The notes below the pieces were generated by a model. That model was not told where the DNA came from, searched no databases, and saw only the letters and a list, made by a program, of their open reading frames with translations. Source: Taudactylus pleione (lineage: Eukaryota > Chordata > Amphibia > Anura > Myobatrachidae). From it: a stretch of 64,000 nt of DNA. The stretch's first letter is position 1. Each line of letters starts with the position of its first letter. The position numbers and the translations under genes were made by a program. The DNA is taken from NCBI GenBank assembly GCA_031769625.1, contig JAUIMM010000202.1:11332001-11396000 (forward strand). The letters run 5' to 3'. Of the stretch, positions 1 through 12,399 are shown in pieces.

Positions 1-3000
1 TTTTGCCTCTTTATATAGCATTGATATGTATAACATTAATACACTGTTATCTTTTGCAAAAATAGTGTTCAATAGAATGATGTATTGTGTTTATACATTG
101 TTGTGTTTGAGTATAAGCTCCTGATTCCTTGATTGACTCGAAAATAGATCAAATTTAAAACAGTGTTTCCTGACTAGCTAAGCCTCAATCTTTGCAGATT
201 GAGGTTTTCCAAAAAGGAGAAATAGTGCAAACGCACCTGCTAAAGATCCAGCGATTACAGCAAACCTCATGGAATGATCCTTCTTCTGACAGGTACGTTA
301 TACTAAAGGACGTCATCAAGCAGACACTTCCTGCCAAAATACTGTGTATTGCTTTGATCTTCCAGAACTTTCATCCTACTGATTCTGGAGGTCCATGGGA
401 TCCAACGTAGTGAACCATTATTACTCTGCAAATGACTCATGTCTCTATTTTCTCAGCAAAATTCTCCTAAGTTCCATCTTGACTGTAGACAACATCAGCA
501 ATGAAAAAGGCCAGCCAATTACGTCTCAGCAACAGTGTGTAGATGAAGCAGTAATCAAAAAAAGATTCCTACTAAATTGGTGTACTCTACCGCTGTATTA
601 CGACGCTTTATTACATTATTTGGCATCATATTTACCTAAGGTTATCTGCCATTGCATTTTCTCCTTATATAAAATGTTGATGTATCACTGTTATGAATTG
701 TTATCTGCTGCATTTTAGCTTTATGTTTAACATTGTTATATATGTTATATACTTTTTTGCTGTATGACACAGCATAATGTGCTTATTTTACCGTCATGCA
801 TTGTTTTATTATTTGTACATTGCCGCAGAATTATGTTTTAATATTAAATTGTTATGTAATAGTTATATGTTGTTGACTTAAGCAATTTTGCCTATGTAAA
901 TAGCATTGATAATTATAACATTAATACACTGTTATCTTTTGCAAAAATAGTGTTCAATAGAATGATGTATTGTACTTATACATTGTTGTGTTGGAGTATA
1001 AGCTCCTGATTCCTTGATTGACTCGAAAATAGATTACATTTAAAATAGCGTTTCCTGACTAGCTAAGCCTCAATCTTTACAGACTGAGGTTTTCCAAAAA
1101 GGAGAAACAGTGCAAACGCACCTGCTAAAGATCCAGCGATGACAGCAAACCTCATTGAATGATCCTTCTTCTGACAGGTAAGTGCTACTAAAGGATGTCA
1201 TTAAGCAGACACTTCCTGCCAAAATACTGTGTATTGCTTTGATCTTCCAGAACTTTCATCCTACTGATTCTGGAGGTCCATGGGGTCCAACGTAGCGAAC
1301 CCTGTCATTACTCTACAAATGACTCATGTCTCTATCTTCTCAGCAAAATTCTCCTAAGTTCCATCTTGACTGTAGACAACATCAGCAATGAAAAAGGCCA
1401 GCCATTTACGTCTCAGCATCAGGGTGGAGACGAAGCAGTAATCAAATATAGATTCCTGCTAAATTGGTGTACTCTACTGCTGTATTACGACGCTTTATTA
1501 CATTATTTGGCATCTTATTTACCTAATGTTATCTGCCATAGCATTTTGTCCCTATATAAAATGTTGATGTATCACTGTTATGAATTGTTATCTGCTGCAT
1601 TCCAGCTTTATGTTTAACAATGTTATATATGTTATACACTTTTTTACTGTATGACACAGCATAATGTGCTTATATTACCGTCATGCATTGTCTTTATTAT
1701 TTGTATATTGCCGCAGTATTATGTTTTAATATTAAATTGTTATGTAATAGTTATATGTTGTTGACTTAAGCAATTTTGCCTCTGTATATAGCATTGATAT
1801 GTATAACATTAATACACTGTTATCTTTTGCAAAAATAGTGTTCAATAGAATCATGTATTGTGTTTATACATTGTTGTGTTTGAGTATAAGCTCCTGATTC
1901 CTTGATTGGCTCGAAAATAGATCAAATTTTAAACAGTGTTTCCTGACTAGCTAAGCCTCAATCTTTGCAGATTGAGGTTTTCCAAAAAGGAGAAATAGTG
2001 CAAACGCACCTGCTAAAGATCCAGCGATTACAGCAAACCTCATGGAATGATCCTTCTTCTGACAGGTACGTGCTACTAAAGGACATCATCAAGCAGACAC
2101 TTCCTGCCAAAATACTGTGTATTGCTTTGATCTTCCAGAACTTTCATCCTACTGATTCTGGAGGTCCATGGGATCCAACGTAGTGAACCATTATTACTCT
2201 ACAAATGACTCATGTCTCTATCTTCTCAGCAAAATTCTCCTAAGTTCCATCTTGACTGTAGACAACATCAGCAATGAAAAAGGCCAGCCAATTACGTTTC
2301 AGCATCAGTGTGGAGACGAAGCAGTAATCAAAGAAAGATTCCTACTAAATTGGTGTACTCTACCGCTGTATTACGACGCTTTATTACATTATTTGGCATC
2401 ATATTTACCTAAGGTTATCTGCCATTGCATTTTGTCCTTATATAAAATGTTGATGTATCACTGTTATGAATTGTTATCTGCTGCATTTTAGCTTTATGTT
2501 TAACAATGTTATATATGTTATACACTTTTTTGCTGTATGACACAGCATAATGTGCTTATATTATCGTCATGCATTGTTTTATTATTTGTACATTGCCGCA
2601 GAATTATGTTTTAATATTAAATTGTTATGTAATAGTTATATGTTGTTGACTTAAGCAATTTTGCCTCTGTAAATAGCATTGATATATATAACATTAATAC
2701 ACTGTTATCTTTTGCAAAAATAGTGTTCAATAGAATGATGTATTGTGCTTATACATTGTTGTGTTGGAGTATAAGCTCCTGATTCCTTGATTGATTCGAA
2801 AATAGATTAAATTTAAAATAGCGTTTCCTGACTAGCTAAGCCTCAATCTTTACAGACTGAGGTTTTCCAAAAAGGAGAAACAGTGCAAACGCACCTGCTA
2901 AAGATCCAGCGATTACAGCAAACCTCATGGAATGATCCTTCTTCTGACAGGTACGTGCTACTAAAGGACGTCATCAAGCAGACACTTCCTGCCAAAATAC

Positions 3001-3052
3001 TGTGTATTGCTTTGATCTTCCAGAACTTTCATCCTACTGATTCTGGAGGTCC

Positions 3053-3388
3053 ATGGGATCCAACGTAGTGAACCATTATTACTCTGCAAATGACTCATGT
3101 CTCTATCTTCTCAGCAAAATTCTCCTAAGTTCCATCTTGACTGTAGACAACATCAGCAATGAAAAAGACCAGCCAATTACGTCTCAGCATCAGTGTGGAG
3201 ACGAAGCAGTAATCAAAGAAAGATTCCTACTAAATTGGTGTACTCTACCGCTGTATTACGACGCTTTATTACATTATTTGGCATCATATTTACCTAAGGT
3301 TATCTGCCATTGCATTTTGTCCTTATATAAAATGTTGATGTATCACTGTTATGAATTGTTATCTGCTGCATTTTATCTTTATGTTTAA
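3053..3388 (+). other. ATG-initiated 111-codon ORF of A-type monomers; probably not a gene
   Basis: The longest ATG-started frame in the array starts within CCATGGGATCC (monomer 4). It exists because A-type monomers lack 2 bp at GAACCATTATTAC; in other types this frame stops at TCCTAA. Similar frames of 107 or 111 codons occur at 395-718, 2168-2491, 6596-6919, 15452-15775, 43809-44144, 45582-45905, 52596-52919, 54365-54688 and 59603-59926. The C-terminal half is rich in L, Y, C and H, as expected from T-rich DNA. There is no signal peptide, no known domain and no strong Kozak base at -3 (T). No function is proposed. Confidence 0.15.
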
Positions 3389-6300
3389 CAATGTTATATA
3401 TGTTATACACTTTTTTGCTGTATGACACAGCATAATGTGCTTATATTACCGTCATGCATTGTTTTATTATTTGTACATTGCCGCAGAATTATGTTTTAAT
3501 ATTAAATTGTTATGTAATAGTTATATGTTGTTGACTTAAGCAATTTTGCCTCTGTAAATAGCATTGATATATATAACATTAATACACTGTTATCTTTTGC
3601 AAAAATAGTGTTCAATAGAATGATGTATTGTGCTTATACTTTGTTGTGTTGGAGTATAAGCTCCTGATTCCTTGATTGATTCGAAAATAGATTAAATTTA
3701 AAATAGCGTTTCCTGACTAGCTAAGCCTCAATCTTTACAGACTGAGGTTTTCCAAAAAGGAGAAACAGTGCAAACGCACCTGCTAAAGATCCAGCGATGA
3801 CAGCAAACCTCATTGAATGATCCTTCTTCTGACAGGTAAGTGCTACTAAAGGACATCATCAAGCAGACACTTCCTGCCAAAATACTGTGTATTGCTTTGA
3901 TCTTCCAGAACTTTCATCCTACTGATTCTGGAGGTCCATGGGATCCAACGTAGTGAACCCTGTCATTACTCTACAAATGACTCATGTCTCTATCTTCTCA
4001 GCAAAATTCTCCTAAGTTCCATCTTGACTGTAGACAACATCAGCAATGAAAAAGGCCAGCCATTTACGTCTCAGCATCAGGGTGGAGACGAAGCAGTAAT
4101 CAAAGATAGATTCCTGCTAAATTGGTGTACTCTACTGCTGTATTACGACGCTTTTTTACATTATTTGGCATCATATTTACCTAATGTTATCTGCCATAGC
4201 ATTTTGTCCCTATATAAAATGTTGATGTATCACTGTTATGAATTGTTATCGGCTGCATTTCAGCATTATGTTTAACAATGTTATATATGTTATACACTTT
4301 TTTACTGTATGACACAGTATAATGTGCTTATATTACCGTCATGCATTGTTTTATTATTTGTACATTGCCGCAGTATTATGTTTTAATATTAAGTTGTTAT
4401 GTAATAGTTATATGTTGTTGACTTAAGCAATTTTGCTCTGTATATAGCATTGATATGTATAACATTAATACACTATTATCTTTTGCAAAAATAGTGTTCA
4501 ATAGAATGATGTATTGTGTTTATACATTGTTGTGTTGGAGTAAAAGCTCCTGATTCTTTGATTGGCTCGAAAATAGATTCAATTTAAAATGGTGTTTCCT
4601 GACTAGCTAAGCCTCAATCTTTTCAGATTGCGGTTTTCCAAAAAGGAGAAAAAGTGCAAACGCACCTGCTAAAGAACCAGCGATGACGGCAAACCTCATA
4701 GAATGATCCTTCTTCTGACAGGTAAGTGCTACTAAAGGACGTCATCAAGCAGACACTTCCTGCCAAAATACTGTGTATTGCTTTGATCTTCCAGAACTTT
4801 CATCCTACTGATTCTGGAGGTCCATGGGATCCAACGTAGTGAACCCTGTCATTACTCTGCAAATGACTCATGTCTCTATCTTCTCAGCAAAACTCTCAAA
4901 AGTTCCATCTTGACTGTAGACAACATCAGCAATGAAAAAGGCCAGCCATTTACGTCTCAGCATCAGGGTGGAGACGAAGCAGTAATCAAAAAAAGATTCC
5001 TGCTAAATTGGTGTACTCTACTGCTGTATTACGACACTTTATCACATTATTTGGCATCATATTTACCTAATGTTATCTGCCATAGCATTTTGTCCTTATA
5101 TAAAATGTTGATGTATCACTGTTATGAATTGTTATCTGCTGCATTTTAGCTTTATGTTTAACATTGTTATATATGTTATACACTTTTTTACAGTATGACA
5201 CAGCATAATGTGCTTATATTACCGTCATGCATTGTTTTATTATTTGTACATTGCCGCAGTATTATGCTTTAATATTAAGTTGTTATGTAATAGTTATATG
5301 TTGTTGACTTAAGCAATTTTGCTCTGTATATAGCATTGATATGTATAACATTAATACACTGTTATCTTTTGCAAAAATAGTGTTCAATAGAATGAAGTAT
5401 TGTGTTTATACATTGTTGTGTTGGAGTAAAAGCTCCTGATTCATTGATTGGCTCGAAAATAGATTCAATTTAAAATGGTGTTTCCTGACTAGCTAAGCCT
5501 CAATCTTTACAGACTGAGGTTTTCCAAAAAGGAGAAACAGTGCAAACGCACCTGCTAAAGATCCAGCGATGACGGCAAACCTCATAGAATGATCCTTCTT
5601 CTGACAGGTAAGTGCTACTAAAGGACGTCATCAAGCAGACACTTCCTGCCAAAATACTGTGTATTGCTTTGATCTTCCAGAACTTTCATCCTACTGATTC
5701 TGGAGGTCCATGGGATCCAACGTAGTGAACCCTGTCATTACTCTGCAAATGACTCATGTCTCTATCTTCTCAGCAAAACTCTCCTAAGTTCCATCTTGAC
5801 TGTAGACAACATCAGCAATGAAAAAGGCCAGCCATTTACGTCTCAGCATCAGGGTGGAGACGAAGCAGTAGTCAAAAAAAGATTCCTGCTAAATTGGTGT
5901 ACTCTACTGCTGTATTACGACACTTTATCACATTATTTGGCATCATATTTACCTAATGTTATCTGCCATAGCATTTTGTCCTTATATAAAATGTTGATGT
6001 ATCACTGTTATGAATTGTTATCTGCTGCATTTTAGCTTTATGTTTAACATTGTTATATATGTTATACACTTTTTTACAGTATGACACAGCATAATGTGCT
6101 TATATTACCGTCATGCATTGTTTTATTATTTGTACATTGCCGCAGTATTATGCTTTAATATTAAGTTGTTATGTAATAGTTATATGTTGTTGACTTAAGC
6201 AATTTTGCTCTGTATATAGCATTGATATGTATAACATTAATACACTGTTATCTTTTGCAAAAATAGTGTTCAATAGAATGAAGTATTGTGTTTATACATT

Positions 6301-8476
6301 GTTGTGTTGGAGTAAAAGCTCCTGATTCATTGATTGGCTCGAAAATAGATTCAATTTAAAATGGTGTTTCCTGACTAGCTAAGCCTCAATCTTTACAGAC
6401 TGAGGTTTTCCAAAAAGGAGAAACAGTGCAAACGCACCTGCTAAAGATCCAGCGATTACAGCAAACCTCATGGAATGATCCTTCTTCTGACAGGTACGTG
6501 CTACTAAAGGACGTCATCAAGCAGACACTTCCTGCCAAAATACTGTGTATTGCTTTGATCTTCCAGAACTTTCATCCTACTGATTCTGGAGGTCCATGGG
6601 ATCCAACGTAGTGAACCATTATTACTCTGCAAATGACTCATGTCTCTATCTTCTCAGCAAAATTCTCCTAAGTTCCATCTTGACTGTAGACAACATCAGC
6701 AATGAAAAAGGCCAGCCAATTACGTCTCAGCATCAGTGTGGAGACGAAGCAGTAATCAAAGAAAGATTCCTACTAAATTGGTGTACTCTACCGCTGTATT
6801 ACGACGCTTTATTACATTATTTGGCATCATATTTACCTAAGGTTATCTGCCATTGCATTTTGTCCTTATATAAAATGTTGATGTATCACTGTTATGAATT
6901 GTTATCTGCTGCATTTTAGCTTTATGTTTAACAATGTTATATATGTTATACACTTTTTTGCTGTATGACACAGCATAATGTGCTTATATTACCGTCATGC
7001 ATTGTTTTATTATTTGTACATTGCCGCAGAATTATATTTTAATATTTAATTGTTATGTAATAGTTATATGTTGTTGACTTAAGCAATTTTGCCTCTGTAA
7101 ATAGCATTGATATATATAACATTAATACACTGTTATCTTTTGCAAAAATAGTGTTCAATAGAATGATGTATTGTGCTTATACATTGTTGTGTTGGAGTAT
7201 AAGCTCCTGATTCCTTGATTGATTCGAAAATAGATTAAATTTAAAATAGCGTTTCCTGACTAGCTAAGCCTCAATCTTTACAGACTGAGGTTTTCCAAAA
7301 AGGAGAAACAGTGCAAACGCACCTGCTAAAGATCCAGCGATGACAGCAAACCACATTGAATGATCCTTCTTCTGACAGGTAAGTGCTACTAAAGGACATC
7401 ATCAAGCAGACACTTCCTGCCAAAATACTGTGTATTGCTTTGATCTTCCAGAACTTTCATCCTACTGATTCTGGAGGTCCATGGGATCCAACGTAGTGAA
7501 CCCTGTCATTACTCTACAAATGACTCATGTCTCTATCTTCTCAGCAAAATTCTCCTAAGTTCCATCTTGACTGTAGACAACATCAGCAATGAAAAAGGCC
7601 AGCCATTTACGTCTCAGCATCAGGGTGGAGACGAAGCAGTAATCAAAGATAGATTCCTGCTAAATTGGTGTACTCTACTGCTGTATTACGACGCTTTATT
7701 ACATTATTTGGCATCATATTTACCTAATGTTATCTGCCATAGCATTTTGTCCCTATATAAAATGTTGATGTATCACTGTTATGAATTGTTATCGGCTGCA
7801 TTTCAGCATTATGTTTAACAATGTTATATATGTTATACTCTTTTTTACAGTATGACACAGCATAATGTGCTTATATTACCGTCATGTATTGTTTTATTAT
7901 TTGTACATTGCCGCAGTATTATGCTTTAATATTAAGTTGTTATGTAATAGTTATATGTTGTTGACTTAAGCAATTTTGCTCTGTATATAGCATTGATATG
8001 TATAACATTAATACACTGTTATCTTTTGCAAAAATAGTGTTCAATAGAATGATGTATTGTGTTTATACATTGTTGTGTTGGAGTAAATGCTCCTGATTCA
8101 TTGATTGGCTCGAAAATAGATTCAATTTAAAATGGTGTTTCCTGACTAGCTAAGCCTCAATCTTTACAGATTGCGGTTTTCCAAAAAGGAGAAAAAGTGC
8201 AAACGCACCTGCTAAAGAACCAGCGATGACGGCAAACCTCATAGAATGATCCTTCTTCTGACAGGTAAGTGCTACTAAAGGACGTCATCAAGCAGACACT
8301 TCCTGCCAAAATACTGTGTATTGCTTTGATCTTCCAGAACTTTCATCCTACTGATTCTGGAGGTCCATGGGATCCAACGTAGTGAACCCTGTCATTACTC
8401 TGCAAATGACTCATGTCTCTATCTTCTCAGCAAAACTCTCCTAAGTTCCATCTTGACTGTAGACAACATCAGCAAT

Positions 8477-8479
8477 TAA
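8477..8479 (+). pseudogene. In-frame stop in the open segment of monomer 10
   Basis: AATGAA of other copies is AATTAA here, placing TAA eight codons after the TTG-D/T-V-D-N start of the conserved frame. Comparable lesions: TAA at 32505-32507 and 35165-35167 (one inherited event), TGA at 50127-50129, TAG at 56181-56183, TAA near 58939, and +1 shifts in monomers 16, 53 and 65. These argue against strong coding constraint on all copies. Confidence 0.6.
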
Positions 8480-11400
8480 AAAGGCCAGCCATTTACGTCT
8501 CAGCATCAGGGTGGAGACGAAGCAGTAATCAAAAAAAGATTCCTGCTAAATTGGTGTACTCTACTGCTGTATTACGACACTTTATCACATTATTTGGCAT
8601 CATATTTACCTAATGTTATCTGCCATAGCATTTTGTCCTTATATAAAATGTTGATGTATCACTGTTATGAATTGTTATCTGCTGCATTTTAGCTTTATGT
8701 TTAACATTGTTATATATGTTATACACTTTTTTACAGTATGACACAGCATAATGTGCTTATATTACCGTCATGCATTGTTTTATTATTTGTACATTGCCGC
8801 AGTATTATGCTTTAATATTAAGTTGTTATGTAATAGTTATATGTTGTTGACTTAAGCAATTTTGCTCTGTATATAGCATTTATATGTATAACATTAATAC
8901 ACTGTTATCTTTTGCAAAAATAGTGTTCAATAGAATGATGTATTGTGCATTGTTGTGTTGGAGTAAAAGCTCCTGATTCATTGATTGGCTCGAAAATCGA
9001 TTCATTTTAAAATGGTGTTTCCTGACTAGCTAAGCCTCAATCTTTACAGATTGAGGTTTTCCAAAAAGGAGAAAAAGTGCAAACGCACCTGCTAAAGATC
9101 CAGCGATGACGGCAAACCTCATAGAATGATCCTTCTTCTGACAGGTAAGTGCTACTAAAGGACGTCATCAAGCAGACACTTCCTGCCAAAATACTGTGTA
9201 TTGCTTTGATCTTCCAGAACTTTCATCCTACTTATTCTGGAGGTCCATGGGATCCAACGTAGTGAACCCTGTCATTACTCTGCAAATGTCTCATGGCTCT
9301 ATCTTCTCAGCAAAATTCTCCTAAGTTCCATCTTGACTGTAGACAACATCAGCAATGAAAAAGGCCAGCCATTTACGTCTCAGCATCAGGGTGGAGACGA
9401 AGCAATAATCAAAAAAAGATTCCTGCTAAATTGGTGTACTCTACTGCTGTATTACGACACTTTATCACATTATTTGGCATCATATTTACCTAATGTTATC
9501 TGCCATAGCATTTTGTCCTTATATAAAATGTTGATGCATCACTGTTATGAATTGTTATCTGCTGCATTTTAGCTTTATGTTTAACATTGTTATATATGTT
9601 ATACTCTTTTTTACAGTATGACACAGCATAATGAGCTTATATTACCGTCATTTATTGTTTTATTATTTGAACATTGCCGCAGTATTATGCTTTAATATTA
9701 AGTTGTTATGTAATAGTTATATGTTGTTGACTTAAGCAATTTTGCTCTGTATATAGCATTGATATGTATAACATTAATACACTGTTATCTTTTGCAAAAA
9801 TAGTGTTCAATAGAATGATGTATTGTGTTTATACATTGTTGTGTTGGAGTAAAAGCTCCTGATTCATTGATTGGCTCGAAAATAGATTCAATTTAAAATG
9901 GTGTTTCCTGACTAGTTAAGCCTCAATCTTTACAGATTGAGGTTTTCCAAAAAGGATAAAAAGTGCAAACGCACCTGCTAAAGATCCAGCGATGACGGCA
10001 AACCTCATAGAATGATCCTTCTTCTGACAGGTAAGTGCTACTAAAGGACGTCATCAAGCAGACACTTCCTGCCAAAATACTGTGTATTGCTTTGATCTTC
10101 CAGAACTTTCATCCTACTGATTCCGGATGTCCATGGGATCCAACGTAGTGAACCCTGTCATTACTCTGCAAATGACTCATGGCTCTATCTTCTCAGCAAA
10201 ATTCTCCTAAGTTCCATCTTGACTGTAGACAACATAAGCAATGAAGAAGGCCAGCCATTTACGTCTCAGCATCAGGGTGGAGACGAAGCAGTAATCAAAG
10301 AAAGATTCCTACTAAATTGGTGTACTCTACCGCTGTATTATGACGCTTTATTACATTATTTGGCATCATATTTACCTAATGTTATCTGCCATAGCATTTT
10401 GTCCTTATATAAAATGTTGATATATCACTGTTATGAATTGTTATCTGCTGCATTTTAGCTTTATGTTTAACATTGTTATATATGTTATACACTTTTTTAC
10501 TGTATGACACAGCATAATGTGCTGATATTACCATCATGCATTGTTATATTATTTGTACTTTGCCGCAGTATTATGTTTTAATATTAAGTTGTTATGTAAT
10601 AGTTATATGTTGTTGACTTAAGCAATTTTGCTCTGTATATAGCATTGATATGTATAACATTTATACACTGTTATCTTTTGCAAAAATAGTGTTCAATAGA
10701 ATGATGTATTGTGTTTATACATTGTTGTGTTTGAGTATAAGCTCCTGATTCCTTGATTGACTCGAAAATAGATCAAATTTAAAACAGTGTTTCCTGACTA
10801 GCTAAGCCTCAATCTTTACAGATTGAGGTTTTCCAAAAAGGAGAAATAGTGCAAACACACGTGCTAAAGATCCAGCGATGACAGCAAACCTCATGGAATG
10901 ATCCTTCTTCTGATAGGTAAGTGCTACTAAAGGACATCATCAAGCAGACACTTCCTGCCAAAATACTGTGTATTGCTTTGATCTTCCAGAGCTTTCATCC
11001 TACTGATCCTGGAGGTCCATGGGGTCCAACGTAGTGAACCCTGTCATTACTCTGCAAATGACTCATGTTTTTTATTTCTCAGCAAAATTCTCCTAAGTTC
11101 CATCTTGACTGTAGACAACATAAGCAATGAAAAAGGCCAGCCATTTACGTCTCAGCATCAGGGTGGAGACGACGCAGTAATCAAAGAAAGATTCCTTCTA
11201 ATTTGGTGTACTCTACCGCTGTATTACGACGCTTTATTACATTATTTGGCATCATATTTACCTAATGTTATCTGCCATAGCATTTTGTCCTTATATAAAA
11301 TGTTGATGTATCACTGTTATGAATTGTTATCTGCTGCATTTTAGTTTAATGTTTAACATTGTTATATATGTTATACACTTTTTTACTGTATGACACAGCA

Positions 11401-11694
11401 TAATGTGCTTATATTACCGTCATGCATTGTCTTTATTATTTGTATATTGCCGCAGTATTATGTTTTAATATTAAATTGTTGTGTAATAGTTATATGTTGT
11501 TGACTTAAGCAATTTTGCCTCTGTATATAGCATTGATATGTATAACATTAATACACTGTTATCTTTTGCAAAAATAGTGTTCAATAGAATGATGTATTGT
11601 GTTTATACATTGTTGTGTTTGAGTATAACCTCCTGATTCCTTGATTGGCTCGAAAATAGATCAAATTTAAAACAGTGTTTCCTGACTAGCTAAG

Positions 11695-11716
11695 CCTCAA
11701 TCTTTGCAGATTGAGG
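11695..11716 (+). repeat. 8-bp inverted repeat (hairpin), representative copy
   Basis: CCTCAATC, a 6-base loop TTTGCA, then GATTGAGG form a perfect 8-bp stem, extendable by A-T and G-T pairs outside. This representative is in monomer 14. The element is in most monomers with loop TTTACA (B to E) or TTTGCA (F). A and some B types have GACTGAGG and several C types GATTGCGG, each giving one mismatch. It is precisely missing from monomers 57, 63 and 71. The right arm begins at the last base of an acceptor-like TTTGCAG. Confidence 0.7.
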
Positions 11717-12232
11717 TTTTCCAAAAAGGAGAAATAGTGCAAACGCACCTGCTAAAGATCCAGCGATTACAGCAAACCTCATGGAATGATCCTTCTTCTG
11801 ACAGGTACGTGCTACTAAAGGACGTCATCAAGCAGACACTTCCTGCCAAAATACTGTGTATTGCTTTGATCTTCCAGAACTTTCATCCTACTGATTCTGG
11901 AGGTCCATGGGATCCAACGTAGTGAACCCTGTCATTACTCTGCAAATGACTCATGGCTCTATCTTCTCAGCAAAATTCTCCTAAGTTCCATCTTGACTGT
12001 AGACAACATCAGCAATGAAAAAGGCCAGCCATTTACGTCTCAGCATCAGGGTGGAGACGAAGCAGTAATCAAAAAAAGATTCCTGCTAAATTGGTGTACT
12101 CTACTGCTGTATTACGACACTTTATCACATTATTTGGCATCATATTTACCTAATGTTATCTGCCATAGCATTTTGTCCTTATATAAAATGTTGATGCATC
12201 ACTGTTATGAATTGTTATCTGCTGCATTTTAG
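11710..12232 (+). other. Frame-compatible two-exon module in an F-type monomer; coding status doubtful
   Basis: Segment 11710-11804 is open for 31 codons plus two bases (I-E-V-F-Q-K-G-E at the start, N-D-P-S-S-D at the end). Removing 11805-11970 (GTACGT to TTCTCAG) joins AG to C, giving a serine codon, and the frame continues K-I-L-L-S-S-I-L-T-V-D-N to a TAG at 12230-12232, about 118 residues in all. No ATG opens the first segment, so initiation would have to lie elsewhere. The product matches no family I recognise. The donor GTACGT is weaker than GTAAGT. A relic of a duplicated gene fragment, a non-coding RNA exon or chance are all possible. Confidence 0.2.
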
Positions 12233-12399
12233 CTTTATGTTTAACATTGTTATATATGTTATACTCTTTTTTACAGTATGACTCAGCATAATGAGCTTAT
12301 ATTACCGTCATGTATTGTTTTATTATTTGTACATTGCCGCAGTATTATGCTTTAATATTAAGATGTTATGTAATAGTTATATGTTGTTGACTTAAGCAA

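Larger units (their letters stand above)
1..8859 (+). repeat. Left domain, monomers 1-10 (A, B, C subtypes)
   Basis: Monomers: 1-885 (F 5' half, A 3' half), 886-1773 (B), 1774-2658 (F/A), 2659-3543 (A), 3544-4430 (B), 4431-5316 (C), 5317-6202 (C), 6203-7086 (C start, then A), 7087-7973 (B), 7974-8859 (C with a stop in its reading frame). The order A-B-C-C at 2659-6202 is echoed by A-B-C at 6203-8859 followed by C at 8860, a diverged tetramer. Monomer 2 shares the ATTACATTTAAAATAG variant with B copies beyond 44 kb, so its closest relatives lie at the far end of the window. Confidence 0.9.
8860..12399 (+). repeat. C-D-E-F tetramer, first copy (monomers 11-14)
   Basis: Monomers: 8860-9739 (C, 880 bp, with a private 6-bp deletion near 8947), 9740-10625 (D), 10626-11512 (E), 11513-12399 (F 5' half, C 3' half). 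The same order and the same 6-bp deletion recur at 23032-26571, exactly 14,172 bp (16 monomers) downstream. The two tetramers have since diverged, for example ACATAAGCAATGAAGAAGG in the D unit only here. Confidence 0.85.

Noticed and set aside
192..410. 72-codon frames starting at TTG in F-type monomers (also at 1965, 11704, 25876 and others) as genes
   Set aside because: They begin at TTG in what is evidently eukaryotic satellite DNA, exist only where the F/A haplotype removes a TGA, and have no recognisable domain.
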